Part shown: in pieces, positions 26,132 through 36,133 of the stretch
Layout: every line of letters begins with the position of its first letter
Position numbering within the stretch: the stretch's first letter is position 1
Source of the DNA: Empedobacter sedimenti
GTDB lineage: Bacteria > Bacteroidota > Bacteroidia > Flavobacteriales > Weeksellaceae
Assembly (NCBI RefSeq): GCF_030005555.1
Contig: NZ_JASCQG010000001.1
Location: 1-64,000 of the forward strand
Direction: 5' to 3'
DNA length: 64,000 nucleotides
Made by a program: the position numbers and the translations under genes
Notes under the pieces: model-generated
Database searches by the model: none
The model's input: the letters and a program-made list of their open reading frames with translations, nothing else
Told to the model about the DNA's origin: nothing

Positions 26132-26149
26132 ATTACGTGAAACCGTAAT
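26132..26149. promoter_or_regulatory. inverted repeat between the divergent tracrRNA and cas9 promoters
   Basis: ATTACG and CGTAAT form perfect 6-bp arms around a 6-nt spacer. The site lies 22 bp from the tracrRNA -7 box and 10 bp before the cas9 -7 box, a good place for an operator acting on both. No regulator is known. Confidence 0.4.
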
Positions 26150-26158
26150 TGCGCAAAT

Positions 26159-26166
26159 TATTTTTG
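26159..26166 (+). promoter_or_regulatory. candidate cas9 promoter -7 element
   Basis: TATTTTTG matches TAnnTTTG exactly, 29 bp before the ATG at 26196. Start of transcription is expected near 26171. Confidence 0.5.
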
Positions 26167-26195
26167 ATGTAATTTAATGCACAAAAGAAAATCAT

Positions 26196-29100
26196 ATGAC
26201 TAAAAATATACTTGGATTGGATTTGGGAACCAACTCGATTGGTTGGGCTTTTGTTAAAGAAGGTCAAGATAATACAGAGCAAACTTCTATTGAAAAAATT
26301 GGTGTTCGAGTAAATCCTCTTACAACCGATGAACAAACTAATTTTGAAAAAGGTAAGCCTATTACAACTAATGCTGGTCGTACTTTATCTCGTTCGGCTC
26401 GACGAAATTTACAACGTTTTAAATTACGTCGTGAAAATTTAATTCAAATTCTGAAAGCTCAAAATTGGATTTCGGATGAAACTATTTTAGCTGAAAATGG
26501 TAATAAAACGACTTTTGAAACTTTTAGATTACGAGCTTTAGCCGCAGAACAACAGTTAGAATTACATGATTTAGCACGAGTGTTATTAATGATTAATAAA
26601 AAGCGAGGTTATAAAAGTTCACGTAAAGTGAATAATTCTGAAGAAGGATCTTTGATTGACGGAATGGATATTGCGAAAAAGCTATATCATGAAAACTTGA
26701 CTCCTGGTCAATTTGTTTTGGATTTATTAAAATTTGGAAAAAAGAAAGTTCCTGATTTTTATCGATCGGATTTACAAGCAGAATTTGATAAAATATGGAG
26801 TTTTCAAAAGCAGTTTTATCCCGAAATTTTGACTGATGAATTTAGAGAAACTATAAAAAATAAAGGTCAAAAAGTTACTTCTCAAATTTTTTATACAACT
26901 TATAAATTCAATACTGCAGAAAATAAAGGAACGAGAGATGAAAAAAAGTTGCAAAATTATAAATGGCGTAATGAAGCGTTATCTAAACAATTAGAGAAAG
27001 AAGAAGTTGCTTATATTTTAGCTGATATTAATGGTCAAACTTATAATTCTTCTGGTTATTTGGGCGCAATTTCTGATCGAAGTAAAGAATTGTATTTCAA
27101 TAACCAAACGGTTGGACAATATCAATATACTCAATTACAAAGTAATCCACATGCACGATTAAAAAATCAAGTGTTTTATCGTCAAGATTATATGGATGAG
27201 TTTGAAAAGATTTGGGAAGTTCAAGCCAAGGGTCGTGAAGCTGTTTTTACAGATGCTTTAAAAGAAGAACTTCGTTATGTTATTATTTTTTACCAACGAA
27301 AACTAAAATCTCAAAAAGGTTTGATTTCAATCTGTGAGTTTGAACAAAGAGAAATTGTAAAAGATGGTAAAAAGAAAACCGTTGGTTTACGTGTTGTTCC
27401 AAAATCTTCACCTTTATTTCAAGAATTCAAAATTTGGCAAATTCTTCATAATGTCAAGCTGAAAAATAAAGCGACAAAAGAAGTTTTAGCTTTAAATCAA
27501 GAAGACAAGCAGTTTTTATTCGATGAATTAAATCTTAAAGGAAACTTAACGGCTACAGAAGTTTTAAAATTAATAGTTGATAAACCTAAAGATTGGGAAA
27601 TTAATTATACGAGTTTAGAAGGAAATAGCACTAGTCAAGCACTTTATAATGCTTATTTAACTATTCTTGATAACGAAGGTTACGATGTTCGCGAAGAGTT
27701 AAAACTAAAATTAAATAAAGACGAAATTACGTTAGCCGATATTGATAAATCGGCTGCTGAAATCAAAGAAATGGTTCGTGCAATTTTCAATCATTTGGAA
27801 ATTAAGACTGAAATTTTGGATTTCAATGCAGAGTTAGAAGGAAAAGCTTTTGAAGAACAATTATCTTTTCAGTTGTGGCATCTGTTGTACGCGTATGAAG
27901 AGGATAATTCGCCAACTGGAATGGATACTTTGTATCGATTGTTAGAAGAAAAATTTGGTTTTAATAAAGAGCAAGCAAAAGTAATTGGTGCAGTTGCTTT
28001 TCAAGATAATTATGGAAGCTTGAGTAGTAAAGCGATTCGTATAATATATCCATTTATAAAAGAGAATGAATATTCTACTGCTTGTGATTTGGCTGGGTAT
28101 CGACATTCCAAAAACTCATTAACCAAAGAAGAATTAGAAAACCGAGAATTAAAATCACGTTTAGATAGCTTACCTAAAAATAGCTTACGTAATCCTGTGG
28201 TTGAAAAAATTCTAAATCAGATGGTAAACGTGGTAAATACCTTAATTGATACAGAAAATGATAAATTAGAGAAAGCAGGAAAAGAAAGAAATTTTCAATT
28301 TGACGAAATCCGTATTGAGTTAGCTCGTGAACTAAAAAAGAATGCTAAAGAACGTGGAGAGCTAACAAAAGCTGTTAATCAAGGTAAATTAGAACACGAG
28401 AAAATCGTTAAAATTCTTCAATCAGAAGATGGAATCAAGTTTCCTACTCGTAATGATATTATCCGTTATAAATTATACCAAGAACTAAAAAATAATGGTT
28501 ACAAAGATTTGTACACCAATCAATATATAGAGCGTAAGGATATTTTCACTAAGAAATACGATATTGAGCATATTATTCCTCAATCTCGTTTGTTTGATGA
28601 TAGTTTTTCGAATAAAACATTAGTTCCTCGTCAAATCAATTTAGATAAAGGTAACAAAACTGCCGCTGATTACATTTTTGATGCATTTGGACAAGATAAA
28701 TTAAATGAATTTTTGCAACGTGTAGAAGCTTTGTTTAACCAAAAAGAAGAAGGAATTTCTAAAGCCAAATACAAAAAACTAACAATGAAGGGAGCTGAAA
28801 TTGGCGAAGGTTTTATTGAGCGTGATTTGCGAGACTCTCAATACATTGCTAAGAAAGCCAAGGAAATCTTGTTTCAAATTACCAAATCAGTACTTTCTAC
28901 TTCGGGCTCGGTAACGGATCGTTTGCGAGAAGATTGGGATTTGGTAAATGTAATGAAAGAGCTAAATTTAGAGAAATATCGTTTGGCAGGATTGACAGAA
29001 ATGCAAACAACCAAAGATGGAAACCCGAAAGAAGTAATCAAAGATTGGACAAAACGTAACGACCATCGTCATCATGCGATGGATGCTTTAACAGTTGCGT

Positions 29101-30476
29101 TTACAAAGCGTAGTTTTATTCAATATTTAAACAATCTTAATGCGCGTCGAAATGATGAATATGACAGTATTTCTAATGCTAAAGAAAGAAAATCAATCGA
29201 TACGAATAACCTAAAAATTTCGAGTAAAGATGCTTTAGGAATTGAAGAAAAAGAAACGCATAAAGTGCACGACAAAAAAGGAAATTATAAACGTGTATTT
29301 AATGAGCCAATTCCAAATTTCAGAGAAATTGCAAAGCAACATTTGGAAGGTGTTTTGGTTTCTCATAAAGCGAAGAATAAAGTTGTCACTAGAAATATTA
29401 ATAAAATAAAAGGAAGCGATAAAGTTCAGATTGCTTTAACACCTCGTGGGCAAATGCATAAAGAAACCGTTTACGGAAAAATTAAACAATATGCATTTAA
29501 AGAAGAGAAAGTTTCGGCAAAATTTGATGAATCGACTATCGCTATGGTTTCGAATCCTCAATACCGAGCACTTTTATTGCAACGCTTAATTGAAAATAAC
29601 AATGATCCTAAAAAAGCTTTTACGGGTAAAAATACTTTAGCTAAAAATCCAATTTTATTAAAAGATGGAAGTGAATTACCTGAAAAAGTAAAATTGATGT
29701 GGTTAGATGATGATTATACAATTCGTAAAGATGTTGGACCAGATTTAAAAATTGATAAAGTTATTGACGAAGGTGTAAAACGAATTTTACAAACTCGTTT
29801 AGATAAATTTAATGGAGATGCAAAAAAGGCGTTTTCAGATTTGGAACAAAATCCAATTTGGTTAAACGAAGATAAAGGAATTGCGATAAAACGAGTTACT
29901 ATTTCTGGAGTTAAAAATGCAGAACCTTTACATACAAAAAAAGATCATTTGGGAAACGATGTTTTAGATGACAATGGAAATAAAATTCCAGTTGACTTTG
30001 TAAGCACCGGAAATAATCATCACGTAGCAATTTACGAAGATGAGAAAGGGAACTTACAAGATAAAGTGGTTTCTTTTTATGAAGCCGTAGCTCGAGTAAA
30101 TGCTGGTTTATCTATCGTGGATAAAATTCACAACGCTCATTTAGGTTGGAAATTTCTATTTACGATGAAACAAAATGAAATGTTCGTCTTTTCATCTGAA
30201 GCTTTCGACCCTAATGAGCTTGATTTGTTAGATAGAAAAAATCAAGCTTTAATAAGTAAACATTTGTTTCGAGTACAAAAGTTTTCAAAAGTGGAATATG
30301 GCAACTCTGCTGTGAGAGATTATGTTTTTAGACATCACTTAGAAAGTGCTATTTCAGATGTAAAAGAGTTGCGTGATAAAACGTACAAAGTTTTTAAAAG
30401 CTTAGGAGAATTTAAAGGTTTAATTAAAGTTCGAACGAATCATTTGGGAGAAATTATTCATATAGGCGAATATTAA
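26196..30476 (+). CDS. cas9: CRISPR-associated endonuclease Cas9 (type II-C)
   Basis: 1426 aa, long for a II-C Cas9 but usual in Bacteroidota. RuvC-I is ILGLDLGTNSIGWAF with catalytic Asp9. The Arg-rich bridge helix follows (RSARRNLQRFKLRRENL, about residues 67-83). RuvC-II is IRIELARE with Glu708. The HNH block is YDIEHIIPQS with His792, Asn806 and Asn815. RuvC-III is HHAMDAL with His960 and Asp963. All residues needed to cut both strands are present, so the nuclease is predicted active. The C-terminal part (about 1050-1426) should hold the wedge and PAM-interacting regions. It is the first gene of cas9-cas1-cas2, with neither csn2 nor cas4, which defines II-C. Confidence 0.97.
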   Translation: MTKNILGLDLGTNSIGWAFVKEGQDNTEQTSIEKIGVRVNPLTTDEQTNFEKGKPITTNAGRTLSRSARRNLQRFKLRRENLIQILKAQNWISDETILAENGNKTTFETFRLRALAAEQQLELHDLARVLLMINKKRGYKSSRKVNNSEEGSLIDGMDIAKKLYHENLTPGQFVLDLLKFGKKKVPDFYRSDLQAEFDKIWSFQKQFYPEILTDEFRETIKNKGQKVTSQIFYTTYKFNTAENKGTRDEKKLQNYKWRNEALSKQLEKEEVAYILADINGQTYNSSGYLGAISDRSKELYFNNQTVGQYQYTQLQSNPHARLKNQVFYRQDYMDEFEKIWEVQAKGREAVFTDALKEELRYVIIFYQRKLKSQKGLISICEFEQREIVKDGKKKTVGLRVVPKSSPLFQEFKIWQILHNVKLKNKATKEVLALNQEDKQFLFDELNLKGNLTATEVLKLIVDKPKDWEINYTSLEGNSTSQALYNAYLTILDNEGYDVREELKLKLNKDEITLADIDKSAAEIKEMVRAIFNHLEIKTEILDFNAELEGKAFEEQLSFQLWHLLYAYEEDNSPTGMDTLYRLLEEKFGFNKEQAKVIGAVAFQDNYGSLSSKAIRIIYPFIKENEYSTACDLAGYRHSKNSLTKEELENRELKSRLDSLPKNSLRNPVVEKILNQMVNVVNTLIDTENDKLEKAGKERNFQFDEIRIELARELKKNAKERGELTKAVNQGKLEHEKIVKILQSEDGIKFPTRNDIIRYKLYQELKNNGYKDLYTNQYIERKDIFTKKYDIEHIIPQSRLFDDSFSNKTLVPRQINLDKGNKTAADYIFDAFGQDKLNEFLQRVEALFNQKEEGISKAKYKKLTMKGAEIGEGFIERDLRDSQYIAKKAKEILFQITKSVLSTSGSVTDRLREDWDLVNVMKELNLEKYRLAGLTEMQTTKDGNPKEVIKDWTKRNDHRHHAMDALTVAFTKRSFIQYLNNLNARRNDEYDSISNAKERKSIDTNNLKISSKDALGIEEKETHKVHDKKGNYKRVFNEPIPNFREIAKQHLEGVLVSHKAKNKVVTRNINKIKGSDKVQIALTPRGQMHKETVYGKIKQYAFKEEKVSAKFDESTIAMVSNPQYRALLLQRLIENNNDPKKAFTGKNTLAKNPILLKDGSELPEKVKLMWLDDDYTIRKDVGPDLKIDKVIDEGVKRILQTRLDKFNGDAKKAFSDLEQNPIWLNEDKGIAIKRVTISGVKNAEPLHTKKDHLGNDVLDDNGNKIPVDFVSTGNNHHVAIYEDEKGNLQDKVVSFYEAVARVNAGLSIVDKIHNAHLGWKFLFTMKQNEMFVFSSEAFDPNELDLLDRKNQALISKHLFRVQKFSKVEYGNSAVRDYVFRHHLESAISDVKELRDKTYKVFKSLGEFKGLIKVRTNHLGEIIHIGEY

Positions 30477-30487
30477 AATGTAAACAT

Positions 30488-31713
<1,226 letters not shown>

Positions 31714-31720
31714 AAATTAA

Positions 31721-31756
31721 AAAATCCGATTGAAAATTTATTTTCAATCGGATTTT
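31721..31756. terminator. strong bidirectional terminator between cas2 and the CRISPR array
   Basis: A perfect 16-bp stem AAAATCCGATTGAAAA/TTTTCAATCGGATTTT with a 4-nt loop. It can end the cas operon on the plus strand and the pre-crRNA on the minus strand. Confidence 0.9.
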
Positions 31757-31818
31757 ACATTTTTTCTCATTTCTAAATTTCTTCTCAAAACCTTTCTGAT
31801 AAAGGATTTCAAAATGAG

Positions 31819-34532
31819 GTTGTAATTACTTTGATAAATATACCAAAATTTGAAAGGAACTCACAACTACCCCTTATACCTTTAAAAAAAAGAGGTTGTT
31901 GTAATTACTTTGATAAATATACCAAAATTTGAAAGGAACTCACAACATCCTGTTATCATTAAAGACGCTATCCATAGTTGTAATTACTTTGATAAATATA
32001 CCAAAATTTGAAAGGAACTCACAACTATAGTGTTACTGGTGGCTTTGTGAATTTTGTTGTAATTACTTTGATAAATATACCAAAATTTGAAAGGAACTCA
32101 CAACTATTAAACAGGTTTATAAGTTTGTTGCAATGTTGTAATTACTTTGATAAATATACCAAAATTTGAAAGGAACTCACAACTACAATTAGATGATACA
32201 ATTACTACAGCTGGTTGTAATTACTTTGATAAATATACCAAAATTTGAAAGGAACTCACAACTATTGGCTTTTATGCTTATTTTCAAGGTAAGTTGTAAT
32301 TACTTTGATAAATATACCAAAATTTGAAAGGAACTCACAACACAGAGAGACAAGTAATAGAGATACGACAAGTTGTAATTACTTTGATAAATATACCAAA
32401 ATTTGAAAGGAACTCACAACTTAGCTCCTTCAGTTAGTTTTTCCATAAACGTTGTAATTACTTTGATAAATATACCAAAATTTGAAAGGAACTCACAACA
32501 AACAAATTAGAGAGAAGTTATGAGAAATGGTTGTAATTACTTTGATAAATATACCAAAATTTGAAAGGAACTCACAACAGACCGATAATTGAACATGGTA
32601 AAGGGTGCGTTGTAATTACTTTGATAAATATACCAAAATTTGAAAGGAACTCACAACAATGAATGAAGATGTAGTTAGATTTCAATTGTTGTAATTACTT
32701 TGATAAATATACCAAAATTTGAAAGGAACTCACAACACAGAGTTGATTATGAAAACATAGTAATCGGTTGTAATTACTTTGATAAATATACCAAAATTTG
32801 AAAGGAACTCACAACGAGACTACGATTGTCGTGTTGAAATCTGTTGTTGTAATTACTTTGATAAATATACCAAAATTTGAAAGGAACTCACAACAATGAT
32901 GTTAAATCATTATATAAATAGTCAGTTGTAATTACTTTGATAAATATACCAAAATTTGAAAGGAACTCACAACAGACAAAGAAACGTCTAAAAATTCAGA
33001 ACCGTTGTAATTACTTTGATAAATATACCAAAATTTGAAAGGAACTCACAACTTATTGTAATCATTTTTATCTTTTTCAATTGTTGTAATTACTTTGATA
33101 AATATACCAAAATTTGAAAGGAACTCACAACTCAAGTAAAACACTTTTTGAGTTAGTTGTGGTTGTAATTACTTTGATAAATATACCAAAATTTGAAAGG
33201 AACTCACAACAGTATTTAAAGTATCGTTGAATGTATTTTGGTTGTAATTACTTTGATAAATATACCAAAATTTGAAAGGAACTCACAACTACGACATTCA
33301 AATTGGGGGTCGAAATTTAGTTGTAATTACTTTGATAAATATACCAAAATTTGAAAGGAACTCACAACATCGGTTTCAAATCATTTTTTACAGCTTGTGT
33401 TGTAATTACTTTGATAAATATACCAAAATTTGAAAGGAACTCACAACAATGTTCTATTTGTACATTCTTCTGAATAAGTTGTAATTACTTTGATAAATAT
33501 ACCAAAATTTGAAAGGAACTCACAACTCGCATTCAATGGAGGATTTACGACCAAAAGTTGTAATTACTTTGATAAATATACCAAAATTTGAAAGGAACTC
33601 ACAACAAACCGATTTCTTTTTATCCCGCGTCTTTGGTTGTAATTACTTTGATAAATATACCAAAATTTGAAAGGAACTCACAACCTTCAAAAATATCAAT
33701 AGCCAACCCAATAAGTTGTAATTACTTTGATAAATATACCAAAATTTGAAAGGAACTCACAACAAAGTCAGTGGTTCGAGTCCATTCGTCTGCGTTGTAA
33801 TTACTTTGATAAATATACCAAAATTTGAAAGGAACTCACAACGGTGTAAATAACGTCTTGCCTCTTAATATGGTTGTAATTACTTTGATAAATATACCAA
33901 AATTTGAAAGGAACTCACAACTATGAGAATAATACACTTTTAATGTCTTGTGTTGTAATTACTTTGATAAATATACCAAAATTTGAAAGGAACTCACAAC
34001 TACACGTTATAACATTGTTACAGGTGGTCGGTTGTAATTACTTTGATAAATATACCAAAATTTGAAAGGAACTCACAACTGATGATCCCAACTTAGTTAA
34101 TGTTCTTGAGTTGTAATTACTTTGATAAATATACCAAAATTTGAAAGGAACTCACAACACCGAAAAGCCTCAATGCAATCATAAATGGGTTGTAATTACT
34201 TTGATAAATATACCAAAATTTGAAAGGAACTCACAACACATCGTAACGGATATCGTCTGCCAAAGCTGTTGTAATTACTTTGATAAATATACCAAAATTT
34301 GAAAGGAACTCACAACCGTAAACCGCTAATCTTTGTGGTCAATAATGTTGTAATTACTTTGATAAATATACCAAAATTTGAAAGGAACTCACAACAATTG
34401 AATTGCGATTCCGATTCCGCTACAAGTTGTAATTACTTTGATAAATATACCAAAATTTGAAAGGAACTCACAACATTGAAGATACAACTAATCAAGAAAA
34501 GAAAGTTGTAATTACTTTGATAAATATACCAA
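31819..34532 (-). CRISPR. type II-C CRISPR array: 34 full 49-nt repeats, one 28-nt repeat fragment, 34 spacers
   Basis: Repeats start every 79 nt from 31819. Each is 49 nt (plus strand begins GTTGTAATTACTTTGATAAA and ends AAAGGAACTCACAAC) with 5-bp terminal inverted repeats GTTGT/ACAAC. Spacers are 30 nt. All full repeats that I read are identical. The last copy (34505-34532) keeps only its first 28 nt. The tracrRNA anti-repeat shows that crRNAs are made from the minus strand, as spacer followed by GTTGTGAGTTCCTTTC. In that direction the fragment is the first, upstream repeat. No leader fits between it and osmC, whose stop is 9 bp away. The other flank (31757-31818, 62 nt of AT-rich DNA) is the only possible leader-like stretch. 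Confidence 0.98.
33764..33793. other. CRISPR spacer 25 (from the left) resembling a tRNA 3' end
   Basis: On the plus strand the spacer contains AGTGG-TTCGAGT-CCATT, a tRNA T-arm with a 5-bp stem (one G-T pair) and a 7-nt T-loop in the usual form. Seven nucleotides that would be the acceptor 3' strand follow, and a stretch that fits a variable loop precedes it. No tRNA gene is in this window to compare with. Confidence 0.65.
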
Positions 34533-34541
34533 TAGCCCTTA

Positions 34542-35009
34542 CTATATCACAAAACAAACTCCATTATGTTCAATACCAAAATTGCATGAGTTAGCAATAA
34601 AACACAATCTATTGGCTTCTTTATGCAATGAGTTGGCTAAATCAATTTGATTAGAATCTGTGATATAAACGATTGGATTCAAAATTACTTTCGTTATTCT
34701 ACCACTTCCATCACTATTTACTTCTAAAAAAGCCTCTGACTCGTCTGAATATGATACAACTTCAATATTATTCTGAGCGCAACAATACAAATAAGACATC
34801 ATATGACAAGAGGTTAAACTACTCAGCAAAAGATCTTCAGGATTATATAGTTTCGGATCGCCTTTAAATGCTTTTGCAGCAGAAACCTCCAAAGTAGGTT
34901 TGTCTTTTATATAAATTAAATGAGATTTTATATATGTTCGTTGACCTGAATTTTCTGTTTTAATTGGTGACTTCCAGTCTAACTCTACTTTAAATTGATG
35001 TGTATTCAT
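34542..35009 (-). CDS. OsmC-family peroxide-reductase-like protein
   Basis: 155 aa. The family block YNPEDLLLSSLTSCHMMSYLYCC carries Cys68, and ANRLCFIANSC carries Cys136 and Cys142. Two such cysteines form the thiol peroxidase centre in OsmC/Ohr enzymes, which reduce organic hydroperoxides. The YhfA-like branch is also possible, as the cysteine context is not that of classic Ohr. The gene runs toward the CRISPR array, and I see no terminator: its TAG stop is 9 bp from the repeat fragment. A good promoter box lies upstream. Confidence 0.85.
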   Translation of the reverse strand: MNTHQFKVELDWKSPIKTENSGQRTYIKSHLIYIKDKPTLEVSAAKAFKGDPKLYNPEDLLLSSLTSCHMMSYLYCCAQNNIEVVSYSDESEAFLEVNSDGSGRITKVILNPIVYITDSNQIDLANSLHKEANRLCFIANSCNFGIEHNGVCFVI

Positions 35010-35040
35010 ATATTTATAATTCTTAATGAAGGAGAATATT

Positions 35041-35048
35041 CAAAAATA
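35041..35048 (-). promoter_or_regulatory. candidate osmC-type gene promoter -7 element
   Basis: On the minus strand TATTTTTG is an exact TAnnTTTG match, 31 bp before the start codon at 35009. Downstream on the same strand lies CTCCTTCATTAAG, which may include a ribosome-binding region. Confidence 0.5.
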
Positions 35049-35096
35049 GTTCATTCAATCTAAATGATATAATTAGTTTTTATATTAAGTCTTTCC

Positions 35097-35104
35097 TATT
35101 TTTG
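35097..35104 (+). promoter_or_regulatory. candidate promoter -7 element of the M28 peptidase gene
   Basis: TATTTTTG matches TAnnTTTG. Transcription would begin near 35109, downstream of the TTG at 35106, so the ATG at 35124 is the start. Confidence 0.55.
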
Positions 35105-35123
35105 TTTGTATAAATTTTTTTCA

Positions 35124-36074
35124 ATGAAATATCTTATTGCGATTCTTATAATTTCATCTTGTGTAAAGTCTTTTGCGCAAGAAATTGAAGTCAAAAATCT
35201 TAAAAAACACGTTTATTTTTTAGCTGATGACAAAATGAAAGGAAGAGGAACTGGAAGCGAAGAAAATTTGAAAGCTGCAAAATATATTGCGAAAGAATTT
35301 AAAAAATATAAACTTCAACCTTTAGGAGAAGATGGATATTTTCAAGGATTTGAGGCGAAAGTAAATAAAGTAAAAGTTGTAGATAGTATTCGTTCTGCGA
35401 AAAATGTGATTGCTTTTTTAGATAACAAAGCGCAAAAAACGATTGTGATTGGTGCACATTACGATCATTTGGGAGAGGGAAAGCAAGGGAGTTCTTTGGC
35501 GAAAGATAGTTACGGAATGATTCACAATGGCGCTGATGATAATGCTTCTGGCGTTGCTGGTTTGTTAGAATTGGCGAGATTTTACAGTAAAAATAAAGTA
35601 ACAGAACCTGTTAATTTTTTATTTATTGCTTTTGGTGCAGAGGAGTTAGGTTTGGTTGGTTCACGTTATTTTGTGAAACATTCAACGTATGATTTATCGA
35701 AAATACATTGGATGTTGAACATGGATATGATTGGTCGTTTGAACAAAGAATCTGGTGTTTCAATTATAGGTTATGGAACTTCTCCAACTTTTGAAACGAT
35801 TTTTAATGAAATTAATCCGACTGATTTTGTCAAATTTTATACAGGTTACGAAGGTAGAGGCGGCTCGGATCAAACTTCATTTTATGAGAAAGATATTCCA
35901 GTTTTATTTTTCCATACAGGCGGCCACGACGATTATCACAAACCAACAGATGATGCAGATAAAGTAAATTATGAATCATTGAAAGGAATTCTTAATCTCG
36001 AAAAAGCTGTGATTGAGGGAAGTTTCAAAATTGAAACAATGCCGTTTAGAAGCACAGATAAAACTGAAAAATAA
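35124..36074 (+). CDS. M28-family zinc aminopeptidase, exported
   Basis: 316 aa from the ATG at 35124 (signal peptide MKYLIAILIISSCVKSFAQ). The five zinc ligands of the family can be placed: His in GAHYDHLG, Asp in GADDNASG, catalytic and binding Glu pair in FGAEELGL, Asp in NMDMIGR, and His in GGHDDYHKPTDD. It hydrolyses N-terminal residues of peptides in the periplasm or outside the cell. It is a monocistronic gene, divergent from osmC. Confidence 0.92.
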   Translation: MKYLIAILIISSCVKSFAQEIEVKNLKKHVYFLADDKMKGRGTGSEENLKAAKYIAKEFKKYKLQPLGEDGYFQGFEAKVNKVKVVDSIRSAKNVIAFLDNKAQKTIVIGAHYDHLGEGKQGSSLAKDSYGMIHNGADDNASGVAGLLELARFYSKNKVTEPVNFLFIAFGAEELGLVGSRYFVKHSTYDLSKIHWMLNMDMIGRLNKESGVSIIGYGTSPTFETIFNEINPTDFVKFYTGYEGRGGSDQTSFYEKDIPVLFFHTGGHDDYHKPTDDADKVNYESLKGILNLEKAVIEGSFKIETMPFRSTDKTEK

Positions 36075-36109
36075 TTGATAAAAATCTAAAATTATTTTTT
36101 TTCAATCCG

Positions 36110-36117
36110 TATTTTTG
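36110..36117 (+). promoter_or_regulatory. candidate promoter -7 element of the radical SAM gene
   Basis: TATTTTTG matches TAnnTTTG and lies 16 bp before the TTG start, so the leader is only about 12 nt. Confidence 0.5.
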
Positions 36118-36133
36118 CAACAAATTTCAACGA

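Noticed and set aside
33764-33793. A real tRNA gene overlapping the CRISPR array
   Set aside because: Only the T-arm and part of the acceptor are present, precisely within one 30-nt spacer. No anticodon or D-arm precedes it.
31819-34532. Plus-strand transcription of the CRISPR array from a leader beside cas2
   Set aside because: A plus-strand crRNA would need an anti-repeat on the plus strand together with tracrRNA-like hairpins after it. The nexus and terminator at 26031-26081 make sense only on the minus strand, so minus-strand crRNAs are favoured.
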